Shown piece by piece: positions 1 through 8,772 of a DNA stretch of 64,000 nt; position 1 is the stretch's first letter, and every line of letters begins with the position of its first letter. Source of the stretch: Protula sp. h YS-2021. Taxonomy: Eukaryota; Annelida; Polychaeta; Sabellida; Serpulidae. Position numbers and translations under genes: made by a program. The notes beneath the pieces are model-generated. The model worked only from the letters and a program-made list of their open reading frames with translations. It did not search any database and was not told the DNA's origin. The DNA lies in contig OX457026.1 of the NCBI GenBank assembly GCA_949752745.1, positions 23,997,308-24,061,307 of the forward strand, written 5' to 3'.

Positions 1-81
1 GGGTGCACCCTCCAAGGGTGCAGGTTTTCACACGTGTGCCTGAAGTGCTTCCGAGATCACCCCGAGCACACTCACGCCTAG
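1..81 (+). CDS. Ngaro gag-like protein, C-terminal tail (partial)
   Basis: Frame 1 is open from the window edge to a TAG at 79-81. The 26 residues hold a Cys/His cluster, CTLQGCRFSH followed by VCLKCFRDH. Such zinc-knuckle tails are common at the end of DIRS-order gag proteins and are thought to bind the element RNA. The same reading frame continues past the TAG into pol without any shift. The start is outside the window. Confidence 0.7.
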   Translation, partial: GCTLQGCRFSHVCLKCFRDHPEHTHA

Positions 82-1728
82 CAACCAGACGTCTCTAACC
101 CGCTTGCTAACAAAATCACGATCTGGGAACGATTATTGTGTTCAGATAGCGACAAATGTTTCATTCTAAACGGCATAAAGAATGGTTTCGACATCGTTAA
201 CACCAAAACCCAGTCTATTGAACCTTCCGAAGCCCCAAATAGTCGATCTGCGGAACTCACATACAGAGACTTAGTCGAAACAGAGATAAAGAAAGAACTC
301 TCCCTGGGAAGATACAAAATTGCTCTTGAAAAACCGGTAATAATCTCCCCGATATCAGCCGTGCCTAAGGACAAAGACGGTATCCGCCTCATTCATGATT
401 GTTCCAAACCGGAGGGAAACTCAGTCAACAGCTTCGCCTGCCCGGACAAGCACAAATTTACGTCTGTGGACACTGCGGTCAGCTTGACCAAGCAAGGGTC
501 ATTCATGGCCAAGGTGGACATTAAATCGGCATATAGGCACGTGCCCTTAAGCGCATTTTCACAGCAGTTTACAGGTTTGAAATGGAAATTCAAGGGCGAT
601 AAACAGCACACATTCCTGGTAGACACTAGACTCCCCTTTGGTGCGTCCCTCAGTGTCGGCATCTTTCACCGCATAACACAGAGTGTGTGCCGCATGCTTT
701 GCCGGAAAGGTATTAAGGCGGTGATCTGCTACCTTGACGACTTCTTTATCACTGCGGACACCTGCGAAGATGCCCAGTCAGCGATGGACTATCTCCTTGA
801 CACCCTCATCTCCCTCGGCTTCACCATTAATTGGAGCAAATGCGTCTACCCGACTCAGTGCCTCACGTTTCTGGGTGTGTTAATCGACACCATTAACTGC
901 AAACTCTCCATCCCCTCCGATAAACTAGAGGATACGCAAAACACCTTACGCGAATGGTCCGTTTGCGAGCACAAACGCTTTACCAAACGGGACATCCAGA
1001 GCTTGCTTGGGAAACTAAACTGGGTCGCCCGAGTAGTTCGTGTCATACGCCCAGCAATGCGCCGCCTCATCTCGCTGATGACGTCACTGCGCCGCCCCCA
1101 CTTCCGCGTCCGTATTTCCGCTGATACACGCCGCGATATCGCTATGCTAAATCGCTTATGCAGCTCATTCAACGGCACGTGCCATTTCATCCTCGAAAGG
1201 TCTTTGCCCGATCCTGCATACATCGTGACGGACAGCAGCTCTGCCGCTGCTGGAGCAGCCCTGGTCCGCGGGACCCTCGCTTTAGACTGGCTCTATTGCA
1301 ATTGGCACGTCGATGCTCCGCCCCTCGAAAAACACCACATTAATGTTAAAGAGCTGGCCGCTGTACACCTTGCCCTGAAACGCTGGAAGACCATCTATAC
1401 AGGACGGAAAGTGAGGGTATTCACCGACAATATGGTCACGCTCCATGCCCTCAATAACGGCTCTATACGGAACATTGCGGCATCGGATATTCTTATTGAT
1501 ATCATGTTAATATGTCTTAAGTATAATATAAGTATTAACGCGTCGTTCGTAAACACGCGGGAGAATAAACTAGCTGACAGCCTATCAAGATTGAGCAATT
1601 TAACGCACGCCACCTACGCATTCGCGCACGTGCCAGTATCTGACCTTCGTAATCACATGTCTCACGCCACAATGCGCTTCCTGTTTCAGGAGTGGTCAGG
1701 GAAACAGCGCTGCTGGATATGGAGGTAG
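82..1728 (+). CDS. Ngaro pol: reverse transcriptase and RNase H
   Basis: Family-typical pol sequence (WERLLCSDSDKCFILNGI, from about 124) begins upstream of any possible ATG. The first in-frame ATG is at 505, inside the RT palm. Translation therefore probably continues from gag through the TAG at 79. RT motif A is VDIKSAYR (Asp codon 517-519) and motif C is YLDD (Asp codons 736-741). RNase H shows the acidic residues in IVTDSSSAA (1231-1233), NVKELAAVH, VFTDNMV and KLADSLSRL. The protein copies element RNA into DNA and removes the RNA strand. The stop at 1726-1728 overlaps the recombinase start. No premature stop is seen. Confidence 0.9.
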   Translation, partial: QPDVSNPLANKITIWERLLCSDSDKCFILNGIKNGFDIVNTKTQSIEPSEAPNSRSAELTYRDLVETEIKKELSLGRYKIALEKPVIISPISAVPKDKDGIRLIHDCSKPEGNSVNSFACPDKHKFTSVDTAVSLTKQGSFMAKVDIKSAYRHVPLSAFSQQFTGLKWKFKGDKQHTFLVDTRLPFGASLSVGIFHRITQSVCRMLCRKGIKAVICYLDDFFITADTCEDAQSAMDYLLDTLISLGFTINWSKCVYPTQCLTFLGVLIDTINCKLSIPSDKLEDTQNTLREWSVCEHKRFTKRDIQSLLGKLNWVARVVRVIRPAMRRLISLMTSLRRPHFRVRISADTRRDIAMLNRLCSSFNGTCHFILERSLPDPAYIVTDSSSAAAGAALVRGTLALDWLYCNWHVDAPPLEKHHINVKELAAVHLALKRWKTIYTGRKVRVFTDNMVTLHALNNGSIRNIAASDILIDIMLICLKYNISINASFVNTRENKLADSLSRLSNLTHATYAFAHVPVSDLRNHMSHATMRFLFQEWSGKQRCWIWR

Positions 1729-2693
1729 AACAGCTGCGTTCGGCTGCTTATTCCGACAACACCCATGCCGCCTACTCCACCCACACCAAGGCTTTCCTCT
1801 CATTTTGCGCGTTTTTTCGCTGTCGACCTGTCCCCGCTGACACAGACACCCTGTTACGCTACGCGTGTTTCCTGGGCCGCACCCTAAAGCCTCACTCCGT
1901 CAGGTGCTACCTGTCCGCGATCCGCTTCTTACATTTGGAATACGACCACCCGAATCCGACGGAGGACAATTACCGCCTTAAGACACTACTTAAAGGTTTA
2001 GAGGCCAAACGCGGCAGCCCACCAAAGAAAAAACTCGCGTTGTCACTGGATATTCTAGCTCAATTCCTCCACGTACTGGACCTCGACCGGTCACTTGACA
2101 TGTGCTTCTGGGCGGCTTGCTTGGTTGGGTTTTTCACTTTCTTCAGGAAATCCACCCTACTCACGCGTTCACAGGATAGTCACGACTGCCGCAGAGACTT
2201 ATGCCGTCGCGACGTGACCTTCCTCGCCGACGGGGCCCTCGTTCATGTCAAACACACGAAGACCATGCGGAACTTTTGCCATCAACTGGTCGTCCCACTG
2301 CCCCGTATCCCCGACTCCCCACTTTGCCCAGTTTATGCCCTAGGTCGCCTTCTGACCACGACCAAGTCCCCTGAGGACTCCCCTTTGTTCTCATTTAGGC
2401 GCGAAGGCGCCCTGGCCACACTCTCCCATGCGATTTTCGGCGCGTTGCTCAGGCGGAACCTCCAGAGTATCGGACTGGATGACACCCAGTTCAGCGGCCA
2501 TAGCCTCCGCCGAGCTGGGGCCAGCTTCGCCCTGGCATGTGGTCTCCCCTCTGAGGTCATCAAATCACAGGGAGACTGGAAATCGGACGCCTACCTCCGA
2601 TACACGGACGTCCCTCTCGGCTTGCGCCTGGAATGCTCCCGTGTCCTTGGAAGAAATGCCGCAAAAATTCCAATCAACCCCAAGAATACTTAA
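1719..2693 (+). CDS. Ngaro tyrosine recombinase (integrase)
   Basis: The first ATG of this frame is at 1719 and overlaps the pol stop by ten bases (ATGGAGGTAG). An alternative GTG at 1692 has no special support. The N-terminal half resembles a SAM-like core-binding domain (YSDNTHAAYSTHTKAF). The catalytic domain carries the first Arg in FFRKSTLL (2145-2147), a Lys in VHVKHTKT, HSLRRAG (His-x-x-Arg) and the nucleophile Tyr in WKSDAYLRYTD. All residues of the R-K-H-R-W/H-Y set are present, so the enzyme is predicted active. It joins the circular DNA intermediate to the genome. Length is 324 residues from the ATG. Confidence 0.9.
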   Translation: MEVEQLRSAAYSDNTHAAYSTHTKAFLSFCAFFRCRPVPADTDTLLRYACFLGRTLKPHSVRCYLSAIRFLHLEYDHPNPTEDNYRLKTLLKGLEAKRGSPPKKKLALSLDILAQFLHVLDLDRSLDMCFWAACLVGFFTFFRKSTLLTRSQDSHDCRRDLCRRDVTFLADGALVHVKHTKTMRNFCHQLVVPLPRIPDSPLCPVYALGRLLTTTKSPEDSPLFSFRREGALATLSHAIFGALLRRNLQSIGLDDTQFSGHSLRRAGASFALACGLPSEVIKSQGDWKSDAYLRYTDVPLGLRLECSRVLGRNAAKIPINPKNT

Positions 2694-2723
2694 TCTACAA
2701 TACTTTTCGGTTTGGGTAGTTTG

Positions 2724-2946
2724 GGACAAAGTTATGTTCAACACCTACTTAAGGTTTTGAAATTGTTGCTATGTTTTGTTGCTATTCGCGAACTTTATGC
2801 CATTAAAGAAATGACTACCCAAACCAGTCTTTGTTTTATTTAGCAGCGTGTTAGAGACAAGAAAAAAAAAAAAAAGAGCGCGCCTAGCATAATCGAACCG
2901 TGATTTAATTGCTAATGTTACAAGGCGGGCGCCAAAGAAGTTTTAA
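2724..2946 (+). repeat. Ngaro split direct repeat B1
   Basis: This 223-bp block is repeated at 3429-3651 with a constant offset of 705 bp and no difference seen by eye, including a run of 14 A. It lies just after the recombinase stop, where Ngaro elements carry B1. Confidence 0.9.
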
Positions 2947-3428
2947 TACCATAAATAATCTGATTATTTACATTTAAAACGGGCGAGTGGCGTGTAACTC
3001 TGCCTGCCCACCTTCACAGTTAATTCTTGTCTAAACACTTGGCGTCTCCGCCGAGTGGTTGCTAATCTCACTGGTCATCTCTTGATTCTTATCTAAACAC
3101 TGGGCGTCTCTGGCAGTTTACTAGCCATCTCCTAATTGTTGTTTAAACACTGGGCGTCTTCGCCGTCGAAATATTGTTTGTTAAATGTCGCTGACCATCT
3201 GTTACTCTTGTCAGTACGGATTAATGCGTGTGTTTTAAAAAGGGGCTTCCTTTCTCTCCTTTCTCATTCGCAATCTGCAAGCGCAGCATTAACAGCTTTT
3301 AGCAGAGAAAACTACCATCGCAATCTGCAAGCGCAAAAAAACAACAGTTTTTGAAAAAGAAAAACCCGCCACCCACCCCTGTCCCCTTACATTTTAAGGT
3401 TTTTTGTCTTATTGGTAGTATGTGTAGT
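2947..3428 (+). repeat. Ngaro A2 segment between the B repeats
   Basis: In split-direct-repeat elements the segment between B1 and B2 matches the 5'-terminal A1 repeat, which here lies outside the window. It contains three spaced copies of a TCTAAACACT-GGCGTCT motif near 3030, 3095 and 3145. Boundaries are set only by the flanking B repeats. Confidence 0.6.
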
Positions 3429-3651
3429 GGACAAAGTTATGTTCAACACCTACTTAAGGTTTTGAAATTGTTGCTATGTTTTGTTGCTATTCGCGAACTT
3501 TATGCCATTAAAGAAATGACTACCCAAACCAGTCTTTGTTTTATTTAGCAGCGTGTTAGAGACAAGAAAAAAAAAAAAAAGAGCGCGCCTAGCATAATCG
3601 AACCGTGATTTAATTGCTAATGTTACAAGGCGGGCGCCAAAGAAGTTTTAA
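3429..3651 (+). repeat. Ngaro split direct repeat B2 (3' end of element)
   Basis: This is the second copy of the 223-bp B repeat and marks the 3' end of the element. Sequence after 3651 diverges from that after B1. Confidence 0.9.
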
Positions 3652-3730
3652 AGACATAGATTCGCTGAGCTTAATTACAGGATCTTATATATAATTCTAT
3701 ATTGATCAATTCACCCTTAATCTGGAGAAA

Positions 3731-4009
3731 TTTATATGGTTTCTGGACGTTTCGGCCCAAAACCAGTTCGGCCCAACCGGTTCGGCCCAACGTTAAAGAC
3801 GATTCGGCCCAGCTTTGGACGTTTTGGCCCATAGGTTTGGACGATTCGGCCCATTGTTTCCGATGACATAAATGTTAAAGGAAACTTAAAATCAAGGCTG
3901 TTCGTGCTTTTGTTTTGATTACAAAAATCCTGGCCCGAATCATCCAAATTGGGCCTAACTGGTTTTGGACCGAACCGGTTTTGGGCCGAATTGACCAAAT
4001 CCCATTTAT
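3731..4009. mobile_element. Hairpin MITE with TTCGGCCCAA repeats
   Basis: The first about 60 bases and the reverse complement of the last about 60 match imperfectly; both read TTCGGCCCAAAACC then GGTTCGG. The motif TTCGGCCCA recurs several times internally (3751-3852), as expected for subterminal repeats of a non-autonomous DNA transposon. No coding sequence. The element ends about 40 bp before the acceptor of the RCC1-like last exon. Confidence 0.6.
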
Positions 4010-4048
4010 ATATTATTATAAATCTGCATATTTACTGTTTGTTTCCAG

Positions 4049-4115
4049 GACGGCTCTGCAAGTGTCGGCAGGCGGGCAGCATACAGTTATTTTAGCCAAG
4101 AACAAGTCTTCATAA
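4049..4115 (+). CDS. RCC1-like protein, last coding exon (partial gene)
   Basis: A good 3' splice site (TTACTGTTTGTTTCCAG) ends at 4048. The exon then reads TALQVSAGGQHTVILAKNKSS and a TAA at 4113-4115. GGQHTV-(I/L)-L-x-K near a C-terminus is the end of the seventh propeller blade of RCC1, the chromatin-bound guanine exchange factor for Ran, and the short basic tail fits RCC1. Only 22 residues are in the window; the other exons must lie left of the Ngaro element. Another RCC1-repeat protein (RLD family) cannot be excluded, because the motif recurs across propeller blades. Confidence 0.75.
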
Positions 4116-7105
4116 CAGTTGCCCCTCCTGCAGCTGGAGTTTTCTTTTAGTGTGCACCATGAATTTTAGTGAGAACAGTTGAACTACTTCCATGATCTAC
4201 CCATTGGCTTTCAGATATGTTTACTTTTATTGCCTGTGAAATCCGTGCGTCCCTTTCAAAGGAGAGTTATATTTGTTATTTTCCAACAGCAGTTCATGAA
4301 TTTTGTATGATTATGGGTGGATTTCTTTTTTTAGTTGGATCAATTAATGTTCCACACCGTTCATTTTTGTTAAAAAACACTCAGTAATTAGTATTTATTT
4401 TGTGTTTGCATGATTCACTTTGCCATTCCCTGTACTCAGACGAAGCAGCTTGTTCCAATTCAAATCTTGCTCCAGAAGTTAAAGAGCGGAAATGAAAATG
4501 ATATGGTTTGCGTAAACTGCTGTGCGGATCAAGGTTGTGATTACATTGTGTTGATGATGGCCGTCTGAGTTCAAAATCAGTTTTAGTGCGCACAAATTTT
4601 ATTTTTAATGGAGTTGGTTTGTTTGAAGAACTGTCTGTTTGCATTTCAAGTGTTGTCATTGACGAGGGCAGTAAATAGGTAATATCTTAAGAAAATGACA
4701 GATAACATACTTGTCAGAGCCTTGACGGTTGGGCAAGTCAGGCGGGGAGGGGGAGGGAGGGGGAGGGGGGGGGTAATAGACCTATGTTGGTCAGAGAAGG
4801 GTGTATAAAAACGCAGAGCTTAATGTTTACTTTTGGGGGCACCAGTCCATTTGACCAGTATTTTTGCACTTTGCACTTTTTTGCAAAAAGAGTGACTCGA
4901 AGAAGTCAAACATCGCGTTCTTTCCGAAAAACTGGTATTTGTTTCACACTGAAGGCTTAGATTGTGCGGAGGGAGCTGTTTCTGGAGTTATCGAAAGCAA
5001 AAAAAAAAAAAAGAAGAAAATCTCGGGGTGAAGTGTTCACTGCGGCAAATATCTGACAAATCGAGCTTTTTGTATCTGATTCTTGCATCTAGATGTCGGT
5101 GTAAAATTCCTGATTGCACTTCACAGTTTCAAGTTTATTCAACAATGTCACTCAGCTCAGGTATGAGCCGGGCGTGTTTGGAAGCGTGTTACTAACGTGT
5201 ATTGAGAGTAGAAGGTTGTGGCAGAGGGTTGGGGGGGGGGGTGGGGGGGCGTGGCCTCCACGTCATAGAGCAACCCTTCGTAGGGTGAGCAAATCCTATA
5301 GTTCATTAGGTTTCTAGATGAATTAGATTTCATGTTTTCTTAAATTCTAAAAAAAAAATAAAAAAATAGAGATAAGCCAAATAAAATGTCATGATGTTTT
5401 GTTTAAAACACGAAACAGAAATTAGCTATAATCAGGAGTTTTAAAAATGCTGTTTCTTTTATCGTGATCAACGTTTTGCTTATAATTAGACGCCAGGTTA
5501 TAATTAATTAGTTGTTTTTATTGTAAATTAATGGCACTGTGTTGAACTTTATTTTGACTTGTCGCTGCCACACAAAAGAGATATAATAGGTGTTGAAGCG
5601 TTGTGCCCAGGGTGACACAAAACTGTGGTTTATTTTTATACAGAAGGTAAATTGTGAAAATGGCGATTTTTTTTCTGGAGAGTGTCGGCGATGAGCAAAT
5701 CCTTCATAGAATTAACATTGTAATCAAAGAGAAAAGAAGTGTTTTCACTCGGATGAGCGTGTACTGTGTTTCAAAATGGTAGTAGCTCTCAGTGAGCATT
5801 CCTTTCAATATTGGTAGTGCTTCCGTAACGTTGGTAACCAGTGCTCAAACTTGCATTTTCGCCGCTGACTGGCGACTGCTCATGTGAAAGCATTTCATAT
5901 ATTTATTCTTAAGTGTTCATTGGTCAAGTTTTTATTCTGTGTTGTTTTATGTACGCTCCATTTTGCAGCAATCAGAGACACTAGTATGTCAAACAAGGCA
6001 TGTTCTTATTCTTCAAAATCTTGTGATGCTAGTTGGAAGTCGCCAGCGGGCGTCGAAATATATCTTAGTAGTAATGAAATTCGTTTATGAAGACTAATTT
6101 GGTAATAAAATTTGAGAGCAAAGTTCGTGATTTCCGTTGTACAGCGAGTTGAATTGTATGAATAAATAAATGTGCAAAGTGAACTTGGTAAATGCTTTTG
6201 TTTCTATTGTTTATAAAGACAATTTACACAACGGTTTGTCGTTTAATAAAAACGTATTATAACAGGCATCGAGTGACAATACACTGACCGTGCAACATTG
6301 AAATCAAAATATAAGAATCGCCTGAAACATAATTTCGCATATTCTTTTTGATAAAAAAAAAGAATGGTTTCGAAGTGAAAATCAGCTGGTTCGTCTGTGG
6401 TCAACTTGTACCCAAAATGTCTGATCATGCTGTTCAAAGGCATGGGCAAGTCGTACCCAAAAAGTATTTCGTGGTTGGAAATACCTCGCTTATGTTTCTG
6501 TTCACATGATTCCTTTATTTAAGTGAAGTTCGAGGCCATTTACAATTTCAAGTACAAAATCACATACTAATCTACAAATTTCAAACACGAATTGTAACAA
6601 CTTTTTAGGTTCTACGAGGAAACGAAAAATATTACGCTATTGAATCTGATGTTTATGGAACAAAGAAAACCACAGTTTTAATGTTCATTTATTATACCGA
6701 GTGCCAGGTGTTCACTGGACCAGTGTATCAACTGTTCTGCGCTGTTTATCAGTCTAAACTTGTGTCGGAGAATATCACTTTAAAAACGTAGTTCAAACTT
6801 TGCACACTTGCTCAAAATACGAGTTTGAGATTTTAGGCGTCGAAATTCGGCCAGGCGCCCTTTCTGTGGGCGACGGGAGACAGGCTTGTTTGGATAACTT
6901 AAAATGAGTGCGAAACAAAAGGTCACTAGCTATCTTATCTGACTTAATTTTAAGCGACCTCAGTACTTATTTTGAGCCTAGGTTTTGCTTGTCGAGTGCA
7001 TGAAGCTCATACTTTGCTGAAATTTGGAGTTTGAGGGTAAGTTTGAGACTCATTATCTGTGGAGTATACAGCTGAGATTCGAGAGTAACATCTCACACAA
7101 AGAAG

Positions 7106-7141
<36 letters not shown>

Positions 7142-7480
7142 TAGTGTTTTTTTTTATCATTTTATTATCAAAGGTACAAAACCTATCTTCTTATTTGTGA
7201 GGTGTTTCTTTTCAGCAGCTCTTAGCAACTCGCAATTTTATTTTGATAAAATAATGTCAGAGCGAAATATGCCACGTTGAGTGGCGACGTCACTGTGTTG
7301 CTTTTCTAGGCATTCAATTGCCTTGCTGAAGTTTACGGTGAATCTTGAACTATATTCTCCCAAGCCCACTATACCCCTCTCCAACCTATCAGCAGCTTCT
7401 TTTAACAACTAAAAGCATATCAAGAGTTTATGGTAATTGATAAACAAGCAAGGAAATAACACAAAACAGACTGCGTTAAG
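4116..7480. other. 3' flank of the RCC1-like gene and intergenic DNA, no gene seen
   Basis: The first part is probably the RCC1-like 3' UTR. A candidate poly(A) signal AATAAATAAA lies near 6162, followed by T/G-rich sequence, but the end is not fixed. A TATA-like GTATAAAAA occurs at 4803 with no ORF behind it. Low-complexity spots are G-rich 4741-4773, G-rich 5228-5248, A-rich 5350-5367 and (TA)n 7108-7138. Confidence 0.4.
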
Positions 7481-8594
7481 TATTCTGGCATTTATTCTAC
7501 AGAGCTCTACCTTTTCGGGTAAGAAATATCACAGAAACATCAAAGCATAATTTATACGGTCTTATAATCGCACATGATTGACAAATACAAGCGGAATTCC
7601 CGCTAATGGTTGTAAAATGACGTCTGCCTTGTGACGACAAAACTGAAACCTATCTGAATAATTATCGGCTGAGAATTGAAATACAAAGTCTCAGACATGC
7701 GTTGTCAGCAAGGTTTGTACGCCCAAAGTGTCACACTGGCAGGTTTAATAAATAAGCTTCGAAAATGATCAGTGTTCCTATGGTGACAGCGGGTAGCCAT
7801 GTTCCATTGTATCAACAACTTGCAAATACTGCTGAGAAAAAAAAACATAAAAATAAATAAATAAATAATAAATTCTAAAGACAAATAGGAAAAATATCAC
7901 AGCTTTGAAAAGAAAACGTTGGCTTTTAAACCAGTAATATACAAAACAATAGACATCCCTAACAACTGATTTCCGGCGATTGTCTTCTTTGCAACTAACT
8001 CAACATCATGCATACTTTGCAATTGTCAAATCTATACCTAGACTTGTATCAAAATCTCTATTTACTCTAAAAGACTCTTTTAGTATCATATGTACATGTA
8101 TTCGTGAAATAAACACATTTTGGTTTAAATGAGTATTATATCCAAACATAAATATCACAGCGAAACTTCAGCATGTAACACAATTGGAGTCCTGCTCCTT
8201 AGAGAATATCAACACGAACCACAAACAAAACCTACTGATCACGTGATCTACACACGCCCACAATACAGTAACAGATAAATGGGATTCTTGCCCTCAAATA
8301 TTTCTAACTTTTTATACTTGTACGGAAGAGTCAATTTACAACCAGGCAAAGAATATGAAACGGAAATCCAATGCGGACGGGAGGCTGGCATTTAATATTT
8401 GAGTAGATCCAGCCCTAACACGACATTTTCGGGATTAAATACCGTCATTCAGTTACGTAAATGCGAACCCTGCGAAAAGAAGAATGCAGTTTCAAGTCTT
8501 TTTATCATCATCCTAACATACTGCCACAAATATCTATAGATTTACAAGATACGCTCCAAAAAAGTCACAATGATCTTCCCTTCTGCCAAATCTT
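7481..8594 (-). other. Probable 3' UTR of the LRR gene
   Basis: After the LRR stop (8595-8597) there is no further exon on the minus strand. A minus-strand AATAAA lies at 7491-7496, about 1.1 kb downstream. No protein homology was seen in this stretch. Confidence 0.4.
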
Positions 8595-8772
8595 TCACAA
8601 AATTATACACTGGTCGTGTGCCTTGGGTGGCGTTCGGGATTTTTTCGCCAAATAGATCGATTCGCCAATAGGTGAGTCGTTTGGGATGGCAGGCAAATCC
8701 TTCCCTGCAACATCCTGAGGACGCTTTGGTATACAATCTAAGTATTTCAGATTCGGGAGTATGTTGAAAATC
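8595..8772 (-). CDS. LRR gene last coding exon with CaaX terminus
   Basis: 178 nt after the acceptor TATTGTAG. The cap IFNILPNLKYLDCIPKRP is followed by a Pro/Lys-rich tail (LAKKSRTPPKAHDQ), CIIL and TGA. Confidence 0.85.

Larger units (their letters stand above)
1..3651 (+). mobile_element. Ngaro-type (DIRS order) tyrosine-recombinase retrotransposon, 5' part outside window
   Basis: The order is gag tail, RT-RNase H, tyrosine recombinase, then a B1-A2-B2 split direct repeat. This is the known layout of Ngaro elements, which replicate by reverse transcription and integrate through a tyrosine recombinase instead of a DDE integrase. No methyltransferase domain follows RNase H, which argues against DIRS1 and PAT. 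The two B repeats (2724-2946 and 3429-3651) show no difference by eye and the ORFs are open, so the copy looks young. The A1 repeat and most of gag lie left of the window. The element is in the same orientation as the RCC1-like exon at 4049 and probably sits in that gene's last intron. Confidence 0.9.

Noticed and set aside
3351..3548. ORF inside the Ngaro B2 repeat
   Set aside because: Lies over the split direct repeat, has no motif and is duplicated partly at B1.
4803..4811. TATA-like GTATAAAAA as a promoter
   Set aside because: No coding exon or transcript structure follows within reach; kept only as a note in the flank entry.
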